A stretch of 64,000 nt of DNA from Streptomyces cylindrosporus (GTDB lineage Bacteria > Actinomycetota > Actinomycetes > Streptomycetales > Streptomycetaceae). The translations under genes were made by a program, and so were the position numbers. The stretch covers positions 124,001 through 188,000 of the forward strand of contig NZ_JALDAY010000013.1 in assembly GCF_022698165.1 (NCBI RefSeq). The letters are read 5' to 3'. The notes under the pieces are model-generated. The model was not told the origin of the DNA. It did not search any database and was given only the letters and a program-made list of their open reading frames with translations. Below, piece by piece: positions 26,174 through 35,244 of the stretch (its first letter is position 1; each line of letters starts with the position of its first letter).

Positions 26174-27766
26174 TCACCAAGCTTGCTGAGTAAGGAAGAA
26201 CCGTTTCCAGAAGTCGAGCCGGGGTGGCTCCGCCAGGGGCATCGGGCCGAAGGCGGCACCGAGCTCCATGACCGTCGGGGTGTCGGAGGACCACGCGGGC
26301 CAGTGCGGCAGCCCCGGTCCGTTGGGGTCGCCGGAGGTCGCGAAGTTGGCCCAGTAGCCGCTCATCGTCTCCGCGACGGCGTGGTCCTCGTCGGCCCACT
26401 CGGCGTGGTCGGGGTGGAGGTTGCCCCACACGAAGTCGATCTCGGAGCCGTGCGAGGCGCGGCGGGCGCCGTGCCCCGCGGGGGCGGCGTAGGTCCAGAA
26501 GTACGTGAACACCGGCCGGTCCGCCTGTGCGGCCCAGTCCCGCGCCCACAGCCAGGTGGAGATCCTGGCGTTGTCGCGCACCGCGGCACAGTGGGCGTGC
26601 GCCGCCTGGTCGTCGGTGCCGGCGGGGTAGAGCCGGAGGAACTCGTCGGCCAACGGCCCGAACTTGAGCCGGGAGGCGTCGACATAGTCCTTCAGCGTCA
26701 GATGGACCGGTGGCGCGCCCGGCCTCCATGCCCTTCTGCCGAGCGCCCGGTACTCGGCGAAGGCGCTCGCGGGCACCGCCCCGCTCTCGTCGAGGTTGTT
26801 CCCGGCCAGGTAGCACACGTCGTTCTGCAGCCCGTCGGCGTACGTCTTCGCGTAGCCGTTCGGCAGCACCCAGCCGTCGACGACCGGGCGGAACGAGGGC
26901 GGTTTCGCCGGGCCGCCCGTCTCCACGGCGCTGTCCACCGCGGAGGCGTCCCCCTCCACCAGCTTCTGCCAGGGCAGCGCCCTCAGCTGGTCGAGCGTGC
27001 GCGCCCCGCGCTCCGCGGCATACCGGGCGCCGGCGGCCTCGGCGTCGGCCAGGGGCCGGTAGGAGGTGCTGAGGTAGCGCAGGTCGGGGTCGCGGGAGTG
27101 GCGGGCGTGGCTCTGCGCGACGGCCCGGTGGAAAAGGCCCGCGGCCAGCGGGGACATGCTGAGGAAGTTCACCGACCCGGCGCCGGCCGACTGCCCGGCG
27201 ATGGTGACCCGGTCGGGGTCGCCGCCGAAGTGGACGATGTTGCGCTGGACCCACCGCAGTACCGCGATCTGGTCGAGGAGTCCGTAGTTGCCGGAGGCGT
27301 GGTGCGGGGACTCCGCGCTGAGCTCGGGTGTGGCCAGGAAACCGAAAGCGCCCAGGCGGTAGTTGAAGGTGACCACCACGAGCCCCTTGCGGGCCAGGGC
27401 CTCCCCGTCGTAGCGGCGGCCGGCCCCCGTGCCGACCCGGAAGCCGCCGCCGTGGATCCAGACGAGCACCGGACGCAGGTGCCCGTCCGAGGGGCGCGCC
27501 GCGGTCCAGACGTTGAGGCGCAGGCAGTCCTCGCTCATCGGCAGTTCGCTGCCGTGCAGTTCGGAGCCCGGCGCCTGCGGGCACATGGGGCCGAACCTGA
27601 CGGCCTCGTGGACGCCGGTCCACGGCAGCGGCGGCTGCGGCGGCCGCCACCGGAGGTCGCCGAGGGGCGGAGCCGCGTAGGGGATGCCGCGGAAGACGGT
27701 GACCGACCGGTCCCGTCCCGGTATGCCACCGACCAGTCCCGCTTCGGTCTTCACTGGCTGGTGCAT
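26174..27766 (-). CDS. Carboxylesterase, type B
   Basis: A 530-residue alpha/beta hydrolase of the carboxylesterase/cholinesterase family. The oxyanion region reads VWIHGGGF near 102-109, the nucleophile is Ser193 in GQSAGAGS, a Glu-containing NLDESG segment and the His in ASHGSEIDFVWGN complete a plausible triad. It has no signal peptide, so it acts in the cytoplasm. It lies between the GntR gene and the binding protein of the ABC importer. In an aromatic-acid operon it could release the acid from an ester, as for phthalate esters, but this is inference. Confidence 0.88.
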   Translation of the reverse strand: MHQPVKTEAGLVGGIPGRDRSVTVFRGIPYAAPPLGDLRWRPPQPPLPWTGVHEAVRFGPMCPQAPGSELHGSELPMSEDCLRLNVWTAARPSDGHLRPVLVWIHGGGFRVGTGAGRRYDGEALARKGLVVVTFNYRLGAFGFLATPELSAESPHHASGNYGLLDQIAVLRWVQRNIVHFGGDPDRVTIAGQSAGAGSVNFLSMSPLAAGLFHRAVAQSHARHSRDPDLRYLSTSYRPLADAEAAGARYAAERGARTLDQLRALPWQKLVEGDASAVDSAVETGGPAKPPSFRPVVDGWVLPNGYAKTYADGLQNDVCYLAGNNLDESGAVPASAFAEYRALGRRAWRPGAPPVHLTLKDYVDASRLKFGPLADEFLRLYPAGTDDQAAHAHCAAVRDNARISTWLWARDWAAQADRPVFTYFWTYAAPAGHGARRASHGSEIDFVWGNLHPDHAEWADEDHAVAETMSGYWANFATSGDPNGPGLPHWPAWSSDTPTVMELGAAFGPMPLAEPPRLDFWKRFFLTQQAW

Positions 27767-27815
27767 GCTCTCTCTTTCTGGTCGTCGCCGGAGTACGGAA
27801 GGCCGGACGGCACCG

Positions 27816-28520
27816 TCAGCCGTCCACTGCCGAGGTGGTGTGCACCTGTTGTGCCTGAAGCAGCAGCGCCCGGCGGGCGGAGGCGACGTGGTGGAACATG
27901 GCGGCGACGGCGGCCGGGGGATTGCGGGTGACGATGGCCAGGAGGATGGCCTGGTGCTCCTCCAGCGATCCGGTGCGCGGGTGCGGTGCGGACAGGTTGC
28001 GGTACTGGCGCATCACCAGCGGGTACAGCAGGGTGTCGTAGGCCCGCGCCAGGGTCTGCTGGTGCGCGGCTTCCTTCACCTGCTGGTGGAAGCGCCGGTT
28101 GCCCCGGGAGTAACCTGTCGCGTCCCCCCGGGACCTGCAGTCCTCCATCGCCGCCAGCGTGCTGCGCAGGGCGCGGATCTCGTCCTCGGTGGCCCGCTCC
28201 GCCGCCTTGCCCGCCAGAGCGGACTCCAGCGTCTCGCGGGCCTCCAGGATGTCCGCCGCCTCCTGGACGGAGAAGCTGCGGGTACGTACCCCGCGGTTGA
28301 CCTCGCTGGTGACGTAGCCCTCCTGGATCAGCCGGACCAGGACCGCCCGCATGGTGCTGCGCGAGACGCTGAACATCCGGGTCAGGTCGGCCTCGGTGAG
28401 CCGGGTCCCCGGCTCGACGCTGCCGGACAGCAGCAGCGAGCGCAGCCCTTCGTAGGCCTGGCTCTCGCGGGTCAGCAGCGTTCGGCCCGCGTCGTCGTCG
28501 AAGCCGTTGGAATCCAGCAT
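27816..28520 (-). CDS. GntR-family (FCD/FadR type) regulator, paralogue 1
   Basis: A 234-residue regulator with an N-terminal winged HTH at about 20-85 (PGTRLTEADLTRMFSVSRST) and a C-terminal FCD ligand domain with metal-binding His residues in FHQQVK and MFHHVASAR. It is about 75 percent identical by eye to the protein at 40866-41558. FCD regulators commonly control catabolic operons and respond to an organic acid. It lies inside the operon it probably regulates. Matching operators are in the divergent region 39036-39431. Confidence 0.9.
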   Translation of the reverse strand: MLDSNGFDDDAGRTLLTRESQAYEGLRSLLLSGSVEPGTRLTEADLTRMFSVSRSTMRAVLVRLIQEGYVTSEVNRGVRTRSFSVQEAADILEARETLESALAGKAAERATEDEIRALRSTLAAMEDCRSRGDATGYSRGNRRFHQQVKEAAHQQTLARAYDTLLYPLVMRQYRNLSAPHPRTGSLEEHQAILLAIVTRNPPAAVAAMFHHVASARRALLLQAQQVHTTSAVDG

Positions 28521-28564
28521 GATCACCCTGTAGGTCTCTTCGGAGAGGTCGGCTGCGGTCTGAG

Positions 28565-29419
28565 TCAGGCGCGCACGAGCTGCGGATACAGTCGCCGGGC
28601 GGTGCCCGCGAAGATCTCCTGGCGGTCCGACTCCGGCAGTCCGGCCAGGACGTCCTCGGCCAGGGTGCGGAGTTCGGGCAGGGACTGCTCGGCTGCCGGC
28701 AGGTTCGATCCCCAGGCGATGCGGCCCGCGCCGAACGCCTCGACGACCGGCCCGAGGAAGTCCTCCGCCCGCTCCCCGGCGTCCCGCAGCCGCTCCAGGT
28801 TGCGGTGGGTGAGCTTGAGATGCAGGCCCGGGTGTACGGCGAGTTCCGCCACCTCGGCGCCGGCCCGTGCGGGCGACGCGGCGATGTCGGGATAGCCGAT
28901 GTGGTCGAGCAGCACCTTCACACCCGGGAACCGCTCCAGCAACTCCACCAGTTGCCTGGTGGCCGGTCCCAGGCGCATCTGGAGGCAGACCGGCAGATCC
29001 AGTTCGCCGGCCTGCTCCCAGAAGGGGAACGTCTCCGGGGCGACGAACCACTCGCCCTGTGTGGGGACGGTGCTGCCGCTGGTGAACAGGCGTACGCCGG
29101 CCAGCCCGCCGTCGCCGACCGCGGCCTTGAGCGAGGCGGCGGCGTCCGGTCGCAGCGGATCCACGGTGCCGACGGCGACGAACCGCTCGGGCCGGTGCCG
29201 GCTGCTGTCGAGGACGTAGGAGTTGTCGTAGCCGTAGTTCGTGGTGGCCTGCACCAGGACGGCCTGGGTTATGCCGGCGTCGCCCATGCGGCCGACCATG
29301 CCCTCGGCGGTCACGGGCCGGGTGGCGGCCCACTCGGACTGCTTCCCGCCGATCGGCGCCCTGGGGTAGCGGGCAAGGTCCTCGGAGATGATGTGGCAGT
29401 GTGCGTCGACGATGTCCAC
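28565..29419 (-). CDS. Amidohydrolase_2 family protein, LigI-like
   Basis: A 284-residue TIM-barrel hydrolase starting at GTG with AGGGAG upstream. It opens with VDIVDAHCHI, whose HxH pair binds the metal. AVLVQATTNYGYDNS and RFVAVGTVDP match the layout of 2-pyrone-4,6-dicarboxylate lactonase (LigI) and relatives, and WGSNLP near residue 230 occupies the usual W-G-[ST]-[DN]-[WL]-P position. LigI hydrolyses PDC to 4-oxalomesaconate, which is the substrate of the LigJ-like enzyme at 35241. An alternative is a different lactonase or decarboxylase of this large family. Confidence 0.75.
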   Translation of the reverse strand: MDIVDAHCHIISEDLARYPRAPIGGKQSEWAATRPVTAEGMVGRMGDAGITQAVLVQATTNYGYDNSYVLDSSRHRPERFVAVGTVDPLRPDAAASLKAAVGDGGLAGVRLFTSGSTVPTQGEWFVAPETFPFWEQAGELDLPVCLQMRLGPATRQLVELLERFPGVKVLLDHIGYPDIAASPARAGAEVAELAVHPGLHLKLTHRNLERLRDAGERAEDFLGPVVEAFGAGRIAWGSNLPAAEQSLPELRTLAEDVLAGLPESDRQEIFAGTARRLYPQLVRA

Positions 29420-29463
29420 GTCGGATGCTCCCTGGTCTTCGGTGTGTGCTGTCCGGTTCCGGT

Positions 29464-30450
29464 TCAGGCGTCCGGGTAGTCGCCCGCCGCGAACAGCGAG
29501 GGCAGGTCGGCGGGGAACTGCGGGTCGAGCAGTCCCTGGTCCCTGGCGAAACGCACCATCGCGGCCAGGCTGGGTTCGTTGGCGTCGATGCCGTAGGGGA
29601 CGGGGTCGCCGCCGATCTGCTGTCCCTGGCGGGCCAGTCGGGGCACCGCCGACCACGCGGGCTGTTCGGCGAGGTGGCGGCGCTTGCTGTCGGCGAACGC
29701 CGCGTACAGCCTGGTCGGCAGGCCGGGGTCGCGTTCGACGAGTTCGGAGCGCAGGGCGACCAGTGAGTGCAGCGGATAGACGCCGGTGCGCAGGTAGTGG
29801 TCGACGGCGAGGGTCGTGGCCTCGGGGAAGAGCGGATACGGGCGGTCGTCGTCGCCGTCGGCCTCCGGTTCGGCCGTCGCGGTCCAGCCGGCCCGGGGCG
29901 CGCCCGCCCGTCCGGTCCCGGCGTTGCCGGTGAGCGCGGCGTCGATCTCCCCGGCGCGCAGCAGCTCCCCGAGCGAGCGGCCGTCGGAGACCCGTTCGAC
30001 GTTGGCGGGGATGCGGCCCTCGACGTGGTCGTCGTCATCGACCACCCAGGTGATCTTGTCGATGTCGACGCCGTACTCCTCGCGCAGCACACCGCGTACC
30101 CATACGCCGGTGCTGACCGAGTAGGCGCGCACGCCGACGCGGCGTCCCTCCAGGTCCCGCGGCACCCGGATGCCGGAGTCGGCGGCGCACTGCATGTCGC
30201 CGTGGTGGAAGCGCCGGTTGAGGAAGACCGGGATCGCGGTCAGCGCGATGCCCGCCTGCCGGGCCATCAGGTAGGAGACCGGGGCCAGTTCGCAGACGTC
30301 GAACTCCAGGTCCCGGATCATCCTGCGGTAGGCGCCGATGACCGGGGTGACCTCCACCGGTTCGACCAGGTACCCGTCGACGGCCGTGTCGCCGTCCAGC
30401 AGTTGCCGGGCGTGCGGGTAGTCGCCGAGCACCACGGTGAGCTTGTCCAT
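29464..30450 (-). CDS. 4,5-dihydroxyphthalate decarboxylase-like protein, copy 1
   Basis: A 328-residue cytosolic protein with the binding-protein-like fold used by 4,5-dihydroxyphthalate decarboxylase. Matching segments are VVLGDYPHARQLLDG, EFDVCELAPVSYL, IPVFLNRRFHHG, LEGRRVGVRAYSVS and VWVRGVLREEYGVD. There is no signal peptide, which argues for enzyme rather than transporter. It is the longest of three paralogues in the operon and closest to the family length. The natural reaction may be decarboxylation of a catechol di-acid to a catechol mono-acid such as protocatechuate. Confidence 0.8.
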   Translation of the reverse strand: MDKLTVVLGDYPHARQLLDGDTAVDGYLVEPVEVTPVIGAYRRMIRDLEFDVCELAPVSYLMARQAGIALTAIPVFLNRRFHHGDMQCAADSGIRVPRDLEGRRVGVRAYSVSTGVWVRGVLREEYGVDIDKITWVVDDDDHVEGRIPANVERVSDGRSLGELLRAGEIDAALTGNAGTGRAGAPRAGWTATAEPEADGDDDRPYPLFPEATTLAVDHYLRTGVYPLHSLVALRSELVERDPGLPTRLYAAFADSKRRHLAEQPAWSAVPRLARQGQQIGGDPVPYGIDANEPSLAAMVRFARDQGLLDPQFPADLPSLFAAGDYPDA

Positions 30451-30503
30451 TCCTTGTCCTCTTGCTCGTGTGTCGTGTGGGGAGCCGTTTTGTGCCGCGG
30501 TCG

Positions 30504-31382
30504 TCAGCCGCCGAGCCGGGACGGCGTTACGCCGAGTGCCGCGCAGGTCCGCTCGACGAGTTCGTCGTAGTCCACCGCCCGCGGGATCACCTCCTGCTCC
30601 AGCGCGTAGTCGGCGGCCTTGGTGAACGCGCCGCGCAGGCCTTCGAAGCCCGTGGGATGCAGAGGGAACGGGCCGCCTTCCTCCTTGGCGGTGAGCACCG
30701 CGCGCATCGCGTCGTACGCGGCGAGGACGGCGGCGCCGTGCTCCGCCGCGGCTGCCTTGGAGACGCCGACGACGTGGTTGACCGGGATGAACCCCTGGTC
30801 CCTGGACCACTGTTCGGCGACCTCGTGGGCGTTGTCGATGGCGGTGCGGACCCGGTCGTCGGCGGGCAGTTCGTTGCCCATGATCCCGAAGTCGACCTTG
30901 CCGGCCAGGAAGTCCGCCGGCAGCTTGGTGCCCTCCGGCGCCCGCTTCACCCAGGCCGGGTCCTCGGCACCGTCCACGTGGTGGCCCTCGTACGTCGTCC
31001 AGTCCACCTTGCGCAGGTCGACGCCGTACTGCTCGGTGAGGAAGCCGCGCATCCACACGCCGGTGGTCTGGCTCCAGGCGCGCACTCCTACGCTGTGTCC
31101 CTCGACGTCGGCGACCGACAGCCGGCCAAGGGTCACCAGGGTCTGGTGCTGATGGCGCCCGAGGGTCGTGACGGGCAGCAGCAGCACCGGTTTGCCGTGG
31201 GCGACGGCCTGCAGCACGGTCACGATCGCCAGCTCGCACAGGTCGACGTCCGAGGCGTTCACGAAGCCGCGGGACGCCTTGTGCACCGGCTTGATGCCGA
31301 CCCGCTCCGGCTCCGCGCCCGCTTCCCGGGCCGCCGACAGCGCGGCCGCCGCGAGATCGTCACGGCCGAGCACCAGCTTCAT
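30504..31382 (-). CDS. 4,5-dihydroxyphthalate decarboxylase-like protein, copy 2 (divergent)
   Basis: A 292-residue paralogue of copies 1 and 3. The N-terminal strand is degenerate: the usual G-x-Y-P-H/R-T start is replaced by LVLGRDDLAAAALS. The middle remains recognisable as DVDLCELAIVT, VEGHSVGVRAWSQTTGVWMRGFL and EQYGVDLRKVDWTTYEG. No signal peptide. The AGGAG site is eight bases before the ATG. Loss of the N-terminal motif suggests a changed substrate pocket or a subunit role. Confidence 0.7.
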   Translation of the reverse strand: MKLVLGRDDLAAAALSAAREAGAEPERVGIKPVHKASRGFVNASDVDLCELAIVTVLQAVAHGKPVLLLPVTTLGRHQHQTLVTLGRLSVADVEGHSVGVRAWSQTTGVWMRGFLTEQYGVDLRKVDWTTYEGHHVDGAEDPAWVKRAPEGTKLPADFLAGKVDFGIMGNELPADDRVRTAIDNAHEVAEQWSRDQGFIPVNHVVGVSKAAAAEHGAAVLAAYDAMRAVLTAKEEGGPFPLHPTGFEGLRGAFTKAADYALEQEVIPRAVDYDELVERTCAALGVTPSRLGG

Positions 31383-31445
31383 GTCTCTTTCTCCTCTTAC
31401 GTGGGGGACCGCATGGGTTACGTGGGGGATCGCGTGGGGGACCGG

Positions 31446-32606
31446 CTACGCCGGGCGCGGGCCGTGGTGCCGCTCGTGGTGCTGGCGCAGCAGGTCGACG
31501 CCGAAGTCGTTGCCGTTGGGGGTGCGGACGACGGTGTGGATGTGCCGGCGCGAGTGGTAGTCGTTGTCGAACAGCACGCCGGGCATGTGCTCGAACTCGA
31601 CGAGGATCACCGGGCTGTGGAAGCGGTAGTAGAAGGTGCCGTCCGGGTCACCGACCCAGGCGAAGCGGGTGTCGCCCTCGTGGGCGCGGACCTCCTCCAT
31701 GCGCACCCGGGCGTGGTGGTCGGCGGCCCGGTTCACGTAGAGCCCGAGCAGGCGCAGTGCCGTGTCCCGCTGGCCGGGCGCCATCTCGCTCAGGAGCAGC
31801 CCCTGGTAGTCGAGTTCGTAGTTGTCCCGGAAGGCGCCGACGAACAGCTCGGCCGGCATGGTGTCCGCGATGACGGCCTGTTCCCGCTGTCGGCGGTCGA
31901 GTTGGGTGAACAGTTCGTGTCCGAGTGCCTCCTCGCCCCGGAAGGCCACGGTGCCGGCGTACTTGCCGGACCCGGCGATCACGGGCTCGGCACCGAGGAA
32001 GGAGGGGGTGAGGACCATCTGGTCCCCGACGAACACGCAGTTGATGTTGACGTGGTGCCCGTCGAGCTGCCAGCCCCAGGGGCCGCCGTTCTCCGGCTCG
32101 CCGTAGAGGGAGAACCAGTACAGCCACTCGTTGAGGCCGTCGGTGTTGTCGCTCAGTTCGCCGATGGTGAGGTTGAGGTGCATGAGGTCGACCATCTGGC
32201 GGTAGCCGTCCGCGCTGAGGCTTTCGCGGATGACGGCCAGGGCCCGCTCGCGCTGCTCGTCGTCGAGCTCCTCCAGCAGCATGCCGTGGCGCAGGAAGTA
32301 CCGGGCGCCGTTGTTCCAGTGGCGCCAGCTGACGTCGTCCATCGGGAACCGGCCCTCGGCGAGCTGTTTCTCCGTCAGGCCCGCCAGGTACTCCTCCGCC
32401 GCCCGGTAGACCTTGCGGACGTCCGCGCCGGTGCCGCGCAGCGGGAACAGTCCCCGCCGGATGCCCTCGGAGGTGGCCACGCCCCGGAAGGGCTCGTTCG
32501 CCGCCTTCACCCGCCAGGCGACCTTCTCGAGCAGGTCGGGCGTCCATGTCTCCGGCTTGCGGGTGGGCGGGTTGCCCCGCTTGCGCAGCCCTACCGGCTC
32601 TCCCAC
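31446..32606 (-). CDS. DUF3500 family protein
   Basis: A 386-residue protein starting at GTG with AAGGAG six bases upstream. It matches the DUF3500 pattern: FRGVATSEGIRRGLFPL near the start, DGYRQMVDLMHLNLTIGEL, a GHHVNINCVFVGDQMVLTPS core, and the C-terminal VILVEFEHMPGVLFDN and HIHTVVRTPNGNDFG. The GHHVN and HIH histidines look like metal or catalytic candidates. The family has no established activity. It lies between decarboxylase-like copies 2 and 3, so a linked catabolic role is likely. Confidence 0.85.
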   Translation of the reverse strand: MGEPVGLRKRGNPPTRKPETWTPDLLEKVAWRVKAANEPFRGVATSEGIRRGLFPLRGTGADVRKVYRAAEEYLAGLTEKQLAEGRFPMDDVSWRHWNNGARYFLRHGMLLEELDDEQRERALAVIRESLSADGYRQMVDLMHLNLTIGELSDNTDGLNEWLYWFSLYGEPENGGPWGWQLDGHHVNINCVFVGDQMVLTPSFLGAEPVIAGSGKYAGTVAFRGEEALGHELFTQLDRRQREQAVIADTMPAELFVGAFRDNYELDYQGLLLSEMAPGQRDTALRLLGLYVNRAADHHARVRMEEVRAHEGDTRFAWVGDPDGTFYYRFHSPVILVEFEHMPGVLFDNDYHSRRHIHTVVRTPNGNDFGVDLLRQHHERHHGPRPA

Positions 32607-32671
32607 GGCTGCTCCTTTCTCGATGTCATGGACGGGCGCCGCCGGGCGGCGCGCCGTTGCCGTCGGCCTTC

Positions 32672-33592
32672 TCATGTGTCGAGGAAGGCCGTCTCGCGCT
32701 CGATCGCCGCGACGTCCACCGGCTCGCCGATCAGGTCCTGTTCCAGGGCGTACCGTCCGGCGACCTCCAGGCAGGCGGTCAGCGAGGGGCTCCACCCGGC
32801 CGCGACCGCGCGTCCGGCGGGCGAGTCGTCGCGCTGGTCCGCGGTGTCCTCGATCGCCTGCTTCAGGGCCCGGTAGAGGGCGAGCACGGCGTCGGGGCGG
32901 TCGCGCAGGACGTCGTCGCGCACCACTAGCAGGTGGTTGGCCGGAATGGTGGCGTGCCGCTCGGCCCACGCCTTCCCGGCGTCCTCCGCGTCCGCCACGA
33001 GCGGGACCAGCCCCGCGCCCTGTCCGCCGATCGCCTTCGGACCGAGCACCGCCGCACTGACGTCGCGGGAGCGCAGCAGGTCCCCGACCCGCTCGGCCGC
33101 CGACCGCGTCACGTACGGGGGGTTGACGTACTGGGCGACATGGACGTCCTCGGTGGTCACCCAGGTGATGTCGGAGGACTTGATCCCGTACTCCTCCTGG
33201 AGCCAGCCGCGCACCCACAGACCGGTCGTCTGGCCGTACGAGCGCACCCCCACGCGCCGGCCCACGAGGTCCCGGGGGCTGATCGCCGGGTCCTCGGGCA
33301 GCCGGGTCAGGGAGCGGTGGTGGGTGCTGCCCACCAGCACGACCGGCAGCAGCGTCAGCGGGATGCCCGCGTCGCGGGCCTGGAGGTAGGTGGCCGTCGG
33401 CATCTCGCAGATGTCGTAGGCCAGTTCACGCACCATGCGGGCGAAGGCCGGCGGCAGGGGGGAGGACTCCGGGTAGCGGCAGTCCACTCCGTCCACGGGG
33501 ACGGTCCCGTCCTTCAGGGGCCGGGTGTGCGGGTAGTTGCCGAGCAGGACGGTCAGCGGCGGTGCCGCGTGGTTCTCGCTCATGCCGCTCAC
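32672..33592 (-). CDS. 4,5-dihydroxyphthalate decarboxylase-like protein, copy 3
   Basis: A 306-residue paralogue with the start motif LTVLLGNYPHTRPLKDG and YDICEMPTATYLQARDAG, HHRSLTRLPEDP, LVGRRVGVRSYGQTTGLWVRG and EEYGIKSSDITWVT. A GTG at 33592 overlaps the stop of the TPP enzyme gene; an ATG at 33583 is an alternative. No signal peptide. It retains the N-terminal motif that copy 2 lacks. The family is best known for removing one carboxyl from 4,5-dihydroxyphthalate. Confidence 0.78.
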   Translation of the reverse strand: MSGMSENHAAPPLTVLLGNYPHTRPLKDGTVPVDGVDCRYPESSPLPPAFARMVRELAYDICEMPTATYLQARDAGIPLTLLPVVLVGSTHHRSLTRLPEDPAISPRDLVGRRVGVRSYGQTTGLWVRGWLQEEYGIKSSDITWVTTEDVHVAQYVNPPYVTRSAAERVGDLLRSRDVSAAVLGPKAIGGQGAGLVPLVADAEDAGKAWAERHATIPANHLLVVRDDVLRDRPDAVLALYRALKQAIEDTADQRDDSPAGRAVAAGWSPSLTACLEVAGRYALEQDLIGEPVDVAAIERETAFLDT

Positions 33593-35244
33593 ACGTCCTC
33601 GCCGTACTGGATGCGCCGGTACGGGGTGCTCAGCACCTCACGGGTGATGCGGACGTCGATGACGGTCGGCCGGGGGGCGCGTACGTACTCCGCGAGGGCC
33701 TCGCGCAGCTCCTGCGGGGTGCGGACCGTGGCTCCGCCGCCGCCCAACGCCTGGGCGACCGTGCCCAGTTCGGGTGTGGGGATGGTCGCCAGCTCCGGGT
33801 CCAGTCCCTTCGCCCGCGCCTTGTGGTACTCGGCGCCCAGGCCCTGGTCGTTCATGACGACGACCAGCAGCGGGATGTCGTAGCGGCACGCCGTCTCGAA
33901 CTCGGACAGGTGCATGAGGAAGCTGGCGTCGCCCTCCACCACGAAGCCGGGCCTGTTGCCCATCGCGATCATCTGGCCCATGGCGATCAGCGGGGCCTGG
34001 CCGATGGCGCCGAACATGCCGTAGTTGGAGAGCACGTCGCGGGAGCGCTGGAAGAGCATGGTGCCGAAGTCGGTCTGGTGTCCGCTGCCCAGCACCAGCC
34101 CCATCTCGCCGGGGAGTTCGTGGTCGAGGATCCAGATCGCCTCGCGCGGGTCGAGCCGTCCGGGTTCGCGCACGTACTGGGCCGGCGGCTGGAGCCGGGC
34201 CGTCAGGTGCTGGTGGACGGCGTCGGTGTGGTAGCCCTCCAGCCGGACGGAGCGTTCCTTCAGGGCCCGGGTCAGTTCGGTGAGGGCGGTGACCGCGTCG
34301 GCCTGCAGGTAGCAGTCCGCCGTCCTGCCGTTGCCCATCACCAGGTGCGGGGCGGTGTCGATCTGGATGTACTTGGCCTCGGGATAGAGGTAGCCGCTCT
34401 CGATGGTGTAGTGGTTCAGGCTGGCGCCCACCGCGATGACGCAGTCGGCCTCCTGAAGCAGCTCCATCGACGCCTTGTCGCCGAACAGCCCCGACAGGCC
34501 GACGTGGAAGTCGGTGCGGTCGCACAGCCAGTTCTTCGCCTGGAGGGTGGTGGCCAGCAGGGCACCGGTCTGCTGCTGCAGGGCGAGGATCTGCTCGCCG
34601 CAGTCCGCCTTGCGCGCGCCCCGCCCCGCGATGACGACCACGCGCTTGGAGTTGTGGACGAGGTCGCAGGCGGCGTCGACGGCGACCGGGTCCGGCAGCA
34701 GCCGCGGCGTGCGGATCAGGGCTGTGGACGGCACGTAGTCCTCGTCGTAGTCGTCCAGTTCGGCCACCTGGACGTCGAAGGGCGCGCTGATCATGACCGG
34801 CTTGGACTCGGTGCGGGCCAGGTAGAACGCCTGGCGCACGGCCTCCTGGGCGTTCTCGGGCCGGGTGACGTGGATGAACTCGCACTCGATCGCGGCGGCG
34901 AAGCGCCGCTGGTCGAGGTATTGGGTGGCGCCCTCGTCACCCAGGGGTGTCTCGCCGCAGAAGGCGACGAGCGGGGTGCCCGCCCGGCTGGCCACGATCA
35001 TCGAGGTGGCCAGCTGCGAGACACCGGGACCGCTGGTCGTGGTGACCACGCCGGGCCGGCCCGCGCCGCGCGCCCAGCCGTCCGCCATGCCGAGGCCGGA
35101 GCCTTCGTGCCGTACCTCGTACAGCCGCACACCGCGGTCGGCGAGCGCGGCCATCCAGTGCATGTTGGCGTCGCCCATCATGCCGAAGACGTCGCTGGTG
35201 CCCTCCCGGACGAACGCCTCGGCCAGCGCTTCGTAGACCTTCAC
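33589..35244 (-). CDS. Thiamine-diphosphate-dependent enzyme (acetolactate-synthase/decarboxylase type)
   Basis: A 551-residue protein with the usual three domains: PYR at about 1-170 with the catalytic Glu47 in RHEGSG, a central Rossmann-like domain and a PP domain with GDASFLMHLSEF followed by a PLLVVVMND end, which is the ThDP/Mg motif. It is related to acetolactate synthase, benzoylformate decarboxylase and oxalyl-CoA-type enzymes; the true reaction is probably 2-oxoacid decarboxylation or C-C ligation. Start GTG at 35244 overlaps the LigJ-like stop (GTGA). In this operon it may handle a keto acid from ring-cleavage products. Confidence 0.88.
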   Translation of the reverse strand: MKVYEALAEAFVREGTSDVFGMMGDANMHWMAALADRGVRLYEVRHEGSGLGMADGWARGAGRPGVVTTTSGPGVSQLATSMIVASRAGTPLVAFCGETPLGDEGATQYLDQRRFAAAIECEFIHVTRPENAQEAVRQAFYLARTESKPVMISAPFDVQVAELDDYDEDYVPSTALIRTPRLLPDPVAVDAACDLVHNSKRVVVIAGRGARKADCGEQILALQQQTGALLATTLQAKNWLCDRTDFHVGLSGLFGDKASMELLQEADCVIAVGASLNHYTIESGYLYPEAKYIQIDTAPHLVMGNGRTADCYLQADAVTALTELTRALKERSVRLEGYHTDAVHQHLTARLQPPAQYVREPGRLDPREAIWILDHELPGEMGLVLGSGHQTDFGTMLFQRSRDVLSNYGMFGAIGQAPLIAMGQMIAMGNRPGFVVEGDASFLMHLSEFETACRYDIPLLVVVMNDQGLGAEYHKARAKGLDPELATIPTPELGTVAQALGGGGATVRTPQELREALAEYVRAPRPTVIDVRITREVLSTPYRRIQYGEDV

